Shown here: positions 15,461 through 22,755 of the stretch, in pieces
Numbering within the stretch: position 1 is the stretch's first letter
How the letters are laid out: each line of letters opens with the position of its first letter
From: Pseudomonadota bacterium
GTDB taxonomy: Bacteria; Pseudomonadota; Gammaproteobacteria; Burkholderiales; Eutrophovitaceae
Reading direction: 5' to 3'
Length of the DNA: 38,949 nucleotides
NCBI GenBank assembly: GCA_002704665.1
Contig: PAHB01000075.1
Location: 1-38,949 of the forward strand
The notes under the pieces: model-generated
Told to the model about the DNA's origin: nothing
The model's database searches: none
What the model saw: the letters and a program-made list of their open reading frames with translations, nothing else
Translations under genes and position numbers: made by a program

Positions 15461-16222
15461 ATGGATATGCCTATAAACAAATTGAAAAAAAATCTTTTGC
15501 AGGGAAAAAATCAATTTGGTTGTTGGTTAAGTTTGGGTAGTGGAGCTGTGGCGGAAACGTGTGCTTGGGCAGGCTTCGATTGGCTCCTGATTGATACAGA
15601 GCACTCGCCGACCGAGATTAGTGAAGTTCATCACCAGCTTCAAGCAATCCACGGGCATGAAACTTCTCCCATAGTTAGAGCGTATTGGAACGATACGGTT
15701 TTTATAAAACGACTTTTAGATCTTGGTGTTCAGACACTGTTGATACCATACGTTGAAAATGCTGAGGAGGCAAAAAATGCTGTGGCGGCTGTCAAATATC
15801 CACCAAAAGGAAGTCGGGGAGTATCTGGCTTTTCGAGAGCTAATTTTTATGGGAGAGTCGGCGATTATTTTGCGCATGCAGACAACGAGATTTGTTTGAT
15901 GCTTCAAGTTGAATCAGTAACCGCCATTAAAAATATTCCTGAAATCGCAGCTATTGAAGGAGTAGATGTTATTTTCATTGGCCCAGCTGATCTTGCTGCC
16001 GATATGGGTTTCCTAGGGCAACCTAGACATCCAGAGGTAAAAAAAATAATGCGTGAAGCGATAAAGACTATCAGATCTGCGGGCAAGGTGGCAGCAACGT
16101 TAGCGTTTGTCGAGGAGGATGCAAAAGCCTGGGTAGATGAGGGGGCCCAGTTGGTCGCAGTTACCTCTGATATGTCTATGCTAACCGGACAGGCGAATAA
16201 AATTGCAAAGCGCTTTGGTTAA
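15461..16222 (+). CDS. HpcH/HpaI family aldolase (2-oxo acid, class II)
   Basis: A 253-aa divalent-metal aldolase that cleaves 4-hydroxy-2-oxo acids to pyruvate and an aldehyde; HpaI itself acts in homoprotocatechuate breakdown. Seen: the catalytic His in LLIDTEHSP, the Arg in IVRAYWND, the metal-binding Glu in MLQVESVTA, the Asp in FIGPADLAADMG, and a P-P-x-G-S-R-G-V loop, all in family order. Strong AGGGGG before the ATG at 15461 (a second ATG two codons on is possible). It heads an operon with a MaoC hydratase, a thioesterase and an acyl-CoA dehydrogenase. The real aldehyde product is unknown. Confidence 0.87.
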   Translation: MDMPINKLKKNLLQGKNQFGCWLSLGSGAVAETCAWAGFDWLLIDTEHSPTEISEVHHQLQAIHGHETSPIVRAYWNDTVFIKRLLDLGVQTLLIPYVENAEEAKNAVAAVKYPPKGSRGVSGFSRANFYGRVGDYFAHADNEICLMLQVESVTAIKNIPEIAAIEGVDVIFIGPADLAADMGFLGQPRHPEVKKIMREAIKTIRSAGKVAATLAFVEEDAKAWVDEGAQLVAVTSDMSMLTGQANKIAKRFG

Positions 16223-16242
16223 CTAATTGTTAGGAGAATACG

Positions 16243-16704
16243 ATGGCATCAATCTCAGTCGAAAGTATTGATCAACTAATAGCCTCTACTGGTAAAGAAT
16301 TGGCTAAGAGCGACTGGCTGGAAATCACTCAAAGTATGGTAGATAACTTTGCTGACGTAACCGGTGATCCGCAATGGATTCATATTGATAAAGAAAAAGC
16401 GGTGGCTGAATCACCTTTTGGCGGGACCGTTGCACATGGTTTTCTAACGGCTTCGCTGATGGTGTTTTTCATGAATAAATCGATTGAAATGCCATTTTCA
16501 AATATGGGAGTCAATTATGGTTTTAACAAACTACGCTTTACGTCACCGGTGTTAGTGGGATCCAGATTACGATCGTGTTTTACAGTAAAGGAGGTAAAAA
16601 AAATCGAAAATGGAGTACAGATTGTCTGGAATGTCATTATGGAGTGTGAAGGACAAACAAAACCAGTGTTGGTTGCTGATTGGGTGACCCGGAGATATCA
16701 ATGA
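16243..16704 (+). CDS. MaoC-like (R)-specific enoyl-CoA hydratase (second copy)
   Basis: A 153-aa single-hotdog hydratase with a near-perfect motif: V-T-G-D-P-Q-W-I-H-I-D, carrying the catalytic Asp and His, followed by F-G-G-T-V-A-H-G-F-L. It fits the short R-hydratase type used in fatty-acid or PHA metabolism better than the 12923 copy does. AGGAG lies six bases before the ATG, 20 bases after the aldolase. The two MaoC genes are clearly different sequences, so they are not a recent duplication. Confidence 0.89.
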   Translation: MASISVESIDQLIASTGKELAKSDWLEITQSMVDNFADVTGDPQWIHIDKEKAVAESPFGGTVAHGFLTASLMVFFMNKSIEMPFSNMGVNYGFNKLRFTSPVLVGSRLRSCFTVKEVKKIENGVQIVWNVIMECEGQTKPVLVADWVTRRYQ

Positions 16705-16725
16705 AGGAGGGAAAATAAAATATGA

Positions 16726-17178
16726 ATGATTTCAGGTTGGGATATGGCTAAGGAAGATTTTAATTTTTCTACTAAAATTAGGGTCAGGTGGGCGGAGGTG
16801 GATAAGCAAGGTATTGTTTTTAATGCGCACTACCTTTCTTATTTGGATATAGGTATAACGGATTATTATCGAGCTATCGGCCACCCCTACTATGGTCCTT
16901 TTCCTGAGACAGGAACAGACTTATTTTTGAAGTCAGCATCTATAGAGTACCATTTTTCGGCGGAATTTGATGATTTGATCGATGTATATATGCGTATCTG
17001 CCGAATTGGAAATACAAGCTTTGAGTTTAGAGCCGAAATTTATCGGAAAGACACATTATTAACATCGGGGGGATTGATATACGTGAATGCTGATGCCAAT
17101 AGCCACAAACCCACCAGAGTACCGGAATTTCTGAGGAGCGCATTTTTGAGCTTTGAGAAGATCAGGCCTGAGGAATAG
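16726..17178 (+). CDS. 4-hydroxybenzoyl-CoA thioesterase-family (hotdog) acyl-CoA thioesterase
   Basis: A 150-aa hotdog thioesterase that would release a free acid from an acyl-CoA. Seen: the 4HBT core R-V-R-W-A-E-V-D-K-Q-G-I-V-F-N-A-H-Y, with Asp near the catalytic position and the Y-L-S-Y-L-D helix. Start uncertain: a strong AAGGAGGG (16704-16711) stands 10 bases before an ATG at 16722 that reads only nine codons in another frame, and 14 bases before the chosen in-frame ATG at 16726; a third in-frame ATG is at 16744. Third gene of the HpaI operon. Confidence 0.84.
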   Translation: MISGWDMAKEDFNFSTKIRVRWAEVDKQGIVFNAHYLSYLDIGITDYYRAIGHPYYGPFPETGTDLFLKSASIEYHFSAEFDDLIDVYMRICRIGNTSFEFRAEIYRKDTLLTSGGLIYVNADANSHKPTRVPEFLRSAFLSFEKIRPEE

Positions 17179-17323
17179 TTTTAAGTGGGCGGATCGCGTA
17201 GAATATTAATTCAATCGTAATGTTTTCAGTCTAACCATTTTAAAAGGCTGACCTAGAAATATCTTTAAATGACAAAATGATAGACATTCATAAATAAAAA
17301 CTAAATCTTAAGGAGTTTAATAA

Positions 17324-18580
17324 ATGGATTTTGATTTTTCACCGAAAGTGCAACAACTTCGTGAGAAGCTACTCGATTTCATGGATGAAAATATTTACCC
17401 GAATGAGCAGCGGTTTTTGGAGGAAGTGGCCAAGAACCGTAGTGAAAAAAACAATCCTTGGTTACCAACCGAAGTCGTTGAAGGGTTAAAGCCGAAAGCG
17501 CGTGATATTGGGCTTTGGAATTTGTGGCAACCCAAGGATCATGGAGGCCAACTAACGAATTTAGAGTACGCGCCGTTGTGCGAAATCATGGGTCGAATGC
17601 AGTGGGCATCTGAAGTCTTCAACTGTTCTGCTCCAGACACAGGAAATATGGAAACTCTTCTTAGATACGGTACCGAGGAACAGCAAAACAAATGGCTTAT
17701 GCCAATATTGAATGGTGAGAGTAGATCAGCTTTTCTGATGACAGAGCCGCAAGTAGCTTCATCGGACGCTACAAACATTGAGTGTCTTATCAAAAGAGAC
17801 GGAGACGAGTACGTTATCAACGGTGAAAAATGGTGGTCTTCAGGTGCGGGGGATCCTCGGTGTAATATATTTATAGTCATGGGAAAAACAGATCCGGATG
17901 CCAGTCGCCACACGCAGCAATCAATGGTGCTTGTACCAGCTGATTCCAAGGGTGTAAAAATAGAAAGGGCTCTGTCGGTTTTTAATTACGATGATGCTCC
18001 GCATGGACATATGCAGGTCACCCTAAGGGACGTCAGAGTCCCGCAGGCCAATATACTTTTGGGAGAAGGGCGAGGTTTTGAGATTGCCCAGGGTAGGTTA
18101 GGTCCGGGTAGAATTCATCATTGTATGCGTATAATTGGTCAGGCAGAGAGAGCACTCGAGCTGATGTGCAAAAGATTAAAGGCGAGAGTGGCGTTCGGTA
18201 AGCCAGTTGTCGAACAATCTATTTGGCATGAGCGTATTGCGGAATCAAGAATTATGATAGAGCAGGCAAGACTTCTTACATTGAAAGCTGCTCATATGAT
18301 GGATACAGTTGGAAACAAAGTGGCTAAAGCAGAGATTGCAATGATCAAGGTTTTAGCGCCTAACATGGCCCAACAGATAATGGATTGGGCGATACAGGCC
18401 TATGGAGGGGGTGGACTGAGTCAGGACTCGCCGCTAGCTAGCATGTTTTCCCATAATCGAATTCTGCGTCTTGCAGATGGACCAGACGAGGTTCACCGCC
18501 GAACAATCGCCAGATTAGAGCTTTCCAAGCAATACATGGAAGAAAAAAAGGATATTCATGACAATAAAACGTACCTTTGA
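17324..18580 (+). CDS. Acyl-CoA dehydrogenase (ACAD10/11-like)
   Basis: A 418-aa FAD acyl-CoA dehydrogenase. Seen: the flavin-binding block AFLMTEPQVASSDATN, KWWSSGAGDPRC, the arginine-rich helix GRIHHCMRIIGQAERA, and the C-terminal RLADGPDEVHRR, in which Asp takes the place of the usual Glu of Y-E-G-T. That D-G-P-D-E-V-H pattern is characteristic of the ACAD10/11 branch, which handles unusual substrates such as 2-methyl or 4-hydroxy acyl-CoAs. AAGGAG before the ATG; 145 AT-rich bases separate it from the thioesterase, so it may have its own promoter. Confidence 0.89.
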   Translation: MDFDFSPKVQQLREKLLDFMDENIYPNEQRFLEEVAKNRSEKNNPWLPTEVVEGLKPKARDIGLWNLWQPKDHGGQLTNLEYAPLCEIMGRMQWASEVFNCSAPDTGNMETLLRYGTEEQQNKWLMPILNGESRSAFLMTEPQVASSDATNIECLIKRDGDEYVINGEKWWSSGAGDPRCNIFIVMGKTDPDASRHTQQSMVLVPADSKGVKIERALSVFNYDDAPHGHMQVTLRDVRVPQANILLGEGRGFEIAQGRLGPGRIHHCMRIIGQAERALELMCKRLKARVAFGKPVVEQSIWHERIAESRIMIEQARLLTLKAAHMMDTVGNKVAKAEIAMIKVLAPNMAQQIMDWAIQAYGGGGLSQDSPLASMFSHNRILRLADGPDEVHRRTIARLELSKQYMEEKKDIHDNKTYL

Positions 18581-18653
18581 TATTTGGTCTATTTGGTAGC
18601 TGGATATGACTTAAGTATCTAAATAACTTTGGAAATTTTTTTTTTTAATATTT

Positions 18654-18670
18654 ATTCTCTAAAAGAGAAT
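18654..18670. repeat. Inverted repeat ATTCTCT-AAA-AGAGAAT
   Basis: Perfect seven-base arms with a three-base centre. It runs into the Fur-like sequence and shares AGAGAAT with it. Could be an operator half of that site or a hairpin in a read-through transcript. Confidence 0.55.
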
Positions 18671-18683
18671 GAGTATCATTAAA
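18665..18683. promoter_or_regulatory. Fur-box-like sequence
   Basis: GAGAATGAGTATCATTAAA matches the classic 19-base Fur consensus (GATAATGATAATCATTATC) at 14 positions, counted by eye. It lies 160 bases before the iorA-like start and about 70 bases before the candidate -35, so if it is real it may serve an upstream promoter. Known consensus, inferred function. Confidence 0.35.
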
Positions 18684-18729
18684 AAAAACAATTAAAAACA
18701 AGGCGTTCTACAGTTTTGTATATCTTGAA

Positions 18730-18746
18730 ACCAATGCAAAGTTGGT
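18730..18746. repeat. Inverted repeat ACCAA-N7-TTGGT
   Basis: Perfect five-base arms with seven bases between, just upstream of the candidate -35. The size fits a regulator binding site, but short arms like this also occur by chance. Confidence 0.35.
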
Positions 18747-18751
18747 GTACC

Positions 18752-18781
18752 TTGCTTGTCATAACTAGGAATAGTTATAAC
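18752..18781 (+). promoter_or_regulatory. Candidate promoter for iorAB-like genes
   Basis: TTGCTT (18752-18757), 18-base spacer, TATAAC (18776-18781). The spacer is almost filled by one inverted repeat and the -10 is the left edge of an 18-base palindrome, so the promoter would be under direct operator control if it is the one used. Confidence 0.45.
18761..18778. repeat. Inverted repeat ATAACTA-GGAA-TAGTTAT in promoter spacer
   Basis: Perfect seven-base arms with a four-base centre. Its right arm overlaps the left end of the next palindrome, so the TAGTTAT segment could take part in either of two mutually exclusive structures. Confidence 0.55.
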
Positions 18782-18793
18782 TTTAAAGTTATA
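18776..18793. repeat. 18-base perfect palindrome over the candidate -10
   Basis: TATAACTTTAAAGTTATA is fully self-complementary. It covers the candidate -10 of the iorAB-like operon and lies 50 bases before the start codon; a natural repressor operator or a loop-less RNA hairpin. Confidence 0.55.
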
Positions 18794-18842
18794 TTTTAAT
18801 AAAACGAAATAAAAACCACCTGCTTGAAAGGGGGAGTTACAA

Positions 18843-19292
18843 ATGAAAATAAGTTTCCGTCTTAATGGGAAGCGAACTAGTGTCGATGTTGCTCCAGACA
18901 CCCCGTTGCTATGGGTTGTTAGAGACACGTTAGGCATGACAGGTACCAAATTTGGTTGTGGTAAAGCCTTATGCGGTGCGTGTACAGTTCATCTAAATGG
19001 TATGGCAGTTCGTTCATGCCAAACACAAATTGGTTCCGTCGCTGGTCAAAAAGTTACGACTATAGAAGGCCTCGGAGGGAATCATAAAGTACAACGTGCA
19101 TGGATGGCTTTGGACGTTCCACAATGTGGTTACTGTCAGTCAGGTCAGCAAATGCAGGCTGCAGCTCTGTTAGCAAACAATAGGAATCCTAACGACCAAG
19201 ACATCGACGCTTGGATGTCGGGAAATCTATGCCGCTGTGGTACTTATCCTCGTATTCGCGCCGCCATTAAGGCAGCTGCGAAGATGTCCTAA
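18843..19292 (+). CDS. iorA: [2Fe-2S] small subunit of a molybdenum hydroxylase (IorA-like)
   Basis: A 149-aa electron-transfer subunit of the xanthine dehydrogenase/isoquinoline 1-oxidoreductase family. All eight cluster cysteines are present: Cys39, 44, 47 and 59 in the plant-ferredoxin-like domain and Cys95, 98, 130 and 132 in the C-terminal helical domain (QCGYCQSGQ, CRCGTYPR). GGGGAG before the ATG. The downstream Mo subunit starts 12 bases on. Arg codons are mostly CGT/CGC, unlike the AGA/AGG-rich neighbours, which suggests high expression. There is no FAD subunit gene, as in Ior-type two-subunit enzymes that pass electrons to cytochromes or another carrier. Substrate: N-heterocycle or aldehyde, not decidable here. 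Confidence 0.9.
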   Translation: MKISFRLNGKRTSVDVAPDTPLLWVVRDTLGMTGTKFGCGKALCGACTVHLNGMAVRSCQTQIGSVAGQKVTTIEGLGGNHKVQRAWMALDVPQCGYCQSGQQMQAAALLANNRNPNDQDIDAWMSGNLCRCGTYPRIRAAIKAAAKMS

Positions 19293-19304
19293 GGAGGCTA
19301 AGAA

Positions 19305-21527
19305 ATGGGAAAAATGGAAAATGTTTTAAAAAATGAAAATCGCCGTGACTTTTTAAAAGCAAGTGGAGCTGGAGTTGGTGGGTTGGCTTTAGGTTTTTCA
19401 CTCCAACTCGGACCTAAGATTGCTCAGGCTGCGACTAGTCACTCTCCAAACGCATGGATCAAGATAGGAACCGACAACTCGGTTACGATCATGGTTGCTC
19501 GTTCCGAGATGGGTCAAGACGTCTACACATCTATGCCGATGTTGGTGGCTGAAGAGTTGAACGTGGATCTTAACAAGGTCAATGTGGAATTCGCTCCTCC
19601 GGCTGAGGTATACATCAACGCGCTACTTGGTGGTCAGTTGACTGGTGGATCAACCTCAGTTCGTGATGCATGGGAAAAGCTGCGTAAAGCTGGAGCCTCA
19701 GCTCGTATGATGCTAATCGCCGCTGCTGCTGACGAGTGGGGTGTGGACGCAGGGAAATGTTCTGCTGAAAACGGTGTTGTCAAAGGGCCCGGAGGGAAAA
19801 AGGCTAAATATGGAGACTTAGCTGAAAAAGCGTCTTCTATGGAAGTTCCCAAAGAGGTTCCATTAAAGCCTAAGAGCGAGTGGAAATTTATCGGAAACGT
19901 TAAACAAGCTCGCCTGGATACCAAGGCGAAAGTTTTGGGTACAGCAGGGTTTGGAATTGATACCCGTGTTCCTGGGATGTTATATGCTGCTGTTTGGATG
20001 CCTCCGCAAACTATGGGTGCAAAGGTAACCTCATATGACGACTCCAGAGCCAAAAATGTCCCTGGTGTTAAAGCAGTGGTTCAATACAGCCGTGGAGTGG
20101 CCGTTGTTGCGGATAGCTATTGGACTGCGAAAAAAGCCAAAGATATGCTCAATGTAAAATATGATGCCGGTCCAAATGGCAGCAAGGATATGGGCATGAT
20201 CTGGGAGGAGCTTGAATTAGGCGCTGTTGAGCCAGGGGTGACATTCAGAGAATCTGGCAATGCAGACGAGGGTATGGCAAAAGCCTCCAAGACAGTTGAG
20301 GCTGAGTATCGCTTACCGTTTAAGTCACACTCTCCATTGGAGCCACAAAACACGATGGCTGACGTTAGGAGTGACAAAGCAATAATTATCACACCAACTC
20401 AGTTCCAACAGATCGTTCCACACGTGGTTTCCGGTGCCATCGGATTAAAGCCTGAACAAATCGAGGTCCATACTACCTTTTTAGGAGGCGGCTTTGGTCG
20501 TAGGGTCGAGACTGACTATTGTATTGACGCTGCTGAAATTTCAAAAGCAGTTGGCGCCCCAGTTCAAATGATCTGGAGTCGCGAGGACGACATGATGCAT
20601 GATTCCTATAGTCCTGGTGGAATATACAAACTTAATGCAGGACTAGATTCCAGCGGAAAAATGGCTGCCATGACTTACAAGGCAACTAGTCCGTCGATCT
20701 CGGCTGTATTATTCCCAAGTCTCGTGAAGGACGGTATCGATCCTTTTGCAGTTGAAGGAATCGATAACTTCCCTTACGCAACTCCGGATATGAAGTTTAC
20801 TTACCAATTAACCGATGTTGGTGTTAGACCTGGTTACTGGAGAGCTGTATCGCACAACAATAACGTGCCAGCTTTGGAAAGCTTTGTAGACGAGTGTGCA
20901 CTTGCTGCGGGTCAGGATCCTATCGATTACAGAATGTCGCAATTCGATATGGATGAGTCCGGTGCCAAGAAACACAAATGGTCAGGCCTCTCTTCAGGCA
21001 TCGCTGAAGGCAAGCGTATGAAGAAGGTGCTCGAGGAAGTGCGCAAGAAGTCCAACTGGGGTAAGAAAATGCCTGCAGGTAAAGGTCAAGGTGTAGCAAT
21101 AATGGAGGGTTACAACACCGTTATCGCTGCCGTCGCTGAAGTGTCTGTTGATTCTTCGAATGTAGTTACATTGGAGAAAATTACTTCTGTGGTTGACGCT
21201 GGACAATTGGTCCATCCGGATCAGGCACTAGCTCAAATGACGTCGTGCTTTGTGTATGGAATGTGCGCAGGTATGTACAGTGAGATCACTATACGTGATG
21301 GTGCTACCGAGCAAGATAACTTTGATACTTACCGTTTGGCGAGAATGAACGAGGTTCCAAAGGTTATGGATATTCACTTCATGCCGAGTGACGGTAGCTT
21401 TGTCGGAGGTCTCAGTGAGCCAGGTACAGCCGTGATCGTGCCCGCAATAGCCAACGCTGTATTTGCTGCTACAGGTAAGCGTGTTAGAGAGTTTCCGCTT
21501 ACCCCGGAGCGCATCACAGCAGCCTAA
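19305..21527 (+). CDS. iorB: Molybdopterin-binding large subunit of a Mo hydroxylase (IorB/aldehyde dehydrogenase-like), Tat-exported
   Basis: A 740-aa catalytic subunit. A twin-arginine signal (N-R-R-D-F-L-K, Arg13-Arg14, then a Gly/Ala/Leu-rich stretch ending A-Q-A) predicts export of the folded complex to the periplasm, with the small subunit carried along. Seen: ARSEMGQDVYTSMPML near the N-terminus, GGGFGRRVETDY (cofactor-binding loop), GYWRAVSHNNN, and the active-site Glu705 in GGLSEPGTA followed by PAIANAVFAATG. The ribosome binding site AAGGAGG is a perfect consensus and overlaps the iorA stop. Codon use is like iorA. IorB homologues oxidise N-heterocycles or aldehydes; naming a substrate would be a guess. 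Confidence 0.9.
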   Translation: MGKMENVLKNENRRDFLKASGAGVGGLALGFSLQLGPKIAQAATSHSPNAWIKIGTDNSVTIMVARSEMGQDVYTSMPMLVAEELNVDLNKVNVEFAPPAEVYINALLGGQLTGGSTSVRDAWEKLRKAGASARMMLIAAAADEWGVDAGKCSAENGVVKGPGGKKAKYGDLAEKASSMEVPKEVPLKPKSEWKFIGNVKQARLDTKAKVLGTAGFGIDTRVPGMLYAAVWMPPQTMGAKVTSYDDSRAKNVPGVKAVVQYSRGVAVVADSYWTAKKAKDMLNVKYDAGPNGSKDMGMIWEELELGAVEPGVTFRESGNADEGMAKASKTVEAEYRLPFKSHSPLEPQNTMADVRSDKAIIITPTQFQQIVPHVVSGAIGLKPEQIEVHTTFLGGGFGRRVETDYCIDAAEISKAVGAPVQMIWSREDDMMHDSYSPGGIYKLNAGLDSSGKMAAMTYKATSPSISAVLFPSLVKDGIDPFAVEGIDNFPYATPDMKFTYQLTDVGVRPGYWRAVSHNNNVPALESFVDECALAAGQDPIDYRMSQFDMDESGAKKHKWSGLSSGIAEGKRMKKVLEEVRKKSNWGKKMPAGKGQGVAIMEGYNTVIAAVAEVSVDSSNVVTLEKITSVVDAGQLVHPDQALAQMTSCFVYGMCAGMYSEITIRDGATEQDNFDTYRLARMNEVPKVMDIHFMPSDGSFVGGLSEPGTAVIVPAIANAVFAATGKRVREFPLTPERITAA

Positions 21528-21580
21528 AAGAAATCTAGACTATCAGTTGTTTTGAAATCTAGGTAGAAAAAGTAGTGACT

Positions 21581-21619
21581 AAAACCCCCGAGCCAAAAGC
21601 TTGGGGGTTTTTTTTTTTT
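21581..21619 (+). terminator. Intrinsic terminator of the iorAB-like operon
   Basis: AACCCCCGAGC and GCTTGGGGGTT pair as an 11-base stem (one G-U) around a CAAAA loop, followed by an uninterrupted run of T. The strongest terminator in the window, 54 bases after the iorB stop; it separates iorAB from xdhC. Confidence 0.93.
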
Positions 21620-21646
21620 GAAATAAATGTGTTATCGTCATAATTA
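21618..21646 (+). promoter_or_regulatory. Possible promoter of xdhC
   Basis: TTGAAA (21618-21623) directly behind the terminator T run, with CATAAT at 15 bases or TAATTA at 17 bases downstream, ending 27 or so bases before the xdhC start. A separate, weaker promoter for the maturation gene makes sense next to the strong upstream terminator. Confidence 0.4.
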
Positions 21647-21672
21647 TGGTTTAGTTAGAAACGGGTGGATTT

Positions 21673-22701
21673 ATGGATAGTGTTGACCAGCAAGTTTTGA
21701 GAAATAGTGTTTCTTGGTTTAAAGATGGTTACAAAGTGGTCCTGGCTACTATAGTTGATACTTGGGGTTCCTCGCCGAGGCCTCCGGGAGCAATGTTGGC
21801 AATTCGTGGCGATGGACAGGTAGTGGGTTCAGTATCAGGTGGATGTGTCGAGGACGACTTGATCGCCAAGATTAAGGAAAACTCATTGTCGATAGCAAAA
21901 CCTACTTTAACCCTTTATGGTGTTACAAAAGCGGAGGCGCAAAAATTTGGTTTACCCTGTGGAGGAACCTTGAAAATAGTTTTAGAGCCACTTACGAAGG
22001 ATTCCTTGGTGAGCGAATTGCTTGAGCGCGTAGAACGTCAAGAACTAACAAAGCGGACTCTCAATATGGAGACTGGTGAAGTTAAGCTAGGATTTGCGAA
22101 CAGAGATGACGTATTAACGGCTGATGAGAAGTTTTTGTCAACACTACATGGTCCCAGGTGGAGATTATTGATTATTGGGGCAGGTCAGTTATCTGAATAT
22201 ATCGCTCAAATGGCGGAAGCGCTCGATTATTACGTTACCGTTTGCGATCCGCGCTCCGAGTATTCCGCTGGTTGGTCGGTAGGAGGCTCTACATTAACAA
22301 AAGAAATGCCTGACGATGTTGTTAACGCGTTGAATGTTGACGTTCATACAGCTGTAATCGCCGTTACTCATGATCCGAAGCTAGACGATCTCGCTCTTAT
22401 GGAAGCCCTAAAATCTCCAGCATTTTACGTTGGAGCCTTGGGATCCCGTGTAACTAGCTTGCAAAGAAGAAAGAGATTGGCTTTATTCGATTTAACAGAA
22501 GATGAATTAGATCGTCTCCATGGTCCTGTGGGTTTAAGAATCGGGGGGAAAACACCACCCGAAATAGCGGTTTCGATCCTGGCTGAAATGACAGCGGTTC
22601 GTCATGGAGTTGCTCTGGAAACTATTGGCACAAAGGCCAGCAAAAGCATTACAGCTGAGGCTAAGTCTGAAGTTTTTGAGGTAGAGCCGAACTTGGCTTG
22701 A
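21673..22701 (+). CDS. xdhC: XdhC/CoxI family Mo-hydroxylase maturation factor
   Basis: A 342-aa protein that binds molybdenum cofactor, helps its sulfuration and inserts it into xanthine dehydrogenase-family enzymes. Seen: the N-terminal XdhC/CoxI domain (DTWGSSPRPPGAML, VSGGCVEDDL, PCGGTLK) and a C-terminal Rossmann domain with IIGAGQLSEY and V-G-A-L-G-S-R-V-T, both halves typical. It lies next to the only Mo hydroxylase in the window, so its client is most likely IorB. GGTGG before the ATG; the following SDR is 54 bases downstream on the same strand. Confidence 0.9.
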   Translation: MDSVDQQVLRNSVSWFKDGYKVVLATIVDTWGSSPRPPGAMLAIRGDGQVVGSVSGGCVEDDLIAKIKENSLSIAKPTLTLYGVTKAEAQKFGLPCGGTLKIVLEPLTKDSLVSELLERVERQELTKRTLNMETGEVKLGFANRDDVLTADEKFLSTLHGPRWRLLIIGAGQLSEYIAQMAEALDYYVTVCDPRSEYSAGWSVGGSTLTKEMPDDVVNALNVDVHTAVIAVTHDPKLDDLALMEALKSPAFYVGALGSRVTSLQRRKRLALFDLTEDELDRLHGPVGLRIGGKTPPEIAVSILAEMTAVRHGVALETIGTKASKSITAEAKSEVFEVEPNLA

Positions 22702-22755
22702 GTCGTTAATGAGATTTTGCACGACAGGCTAATTGATATTTGGGAGTACGAAATA

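Larger units (their letters stand above)
18581..18842 (+). promoter_or_regulatory. Leader/control region of the IorAB-like molybdenum hydroxylase operon
   Basis: 262 bases without a gene, very AT-rich, with an 11-base T run near 18636-18646 that has no GC stem before it. It contains at least four inverted repeats (listed separately), a Fur-box-like sequence and a candidate promoter, far more structure than any other gap here. I find no open frame of coding quality in it on either strand. Confidence 0.6.

Noticed and set aside
17220..17260. Hairpin CAGTCT...AGGCTG after the thioesterase as a terminator
   Set aside because: Six-base stem with a wobble pair, a 12-base loop and no T run behind it.
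18636..18646. 11-base T run after the acyl-CoA dehydrogenase as an intrinsic terminator
   Set aside because: No GC-rich stem precedes it; recorded only as part of the leader region.
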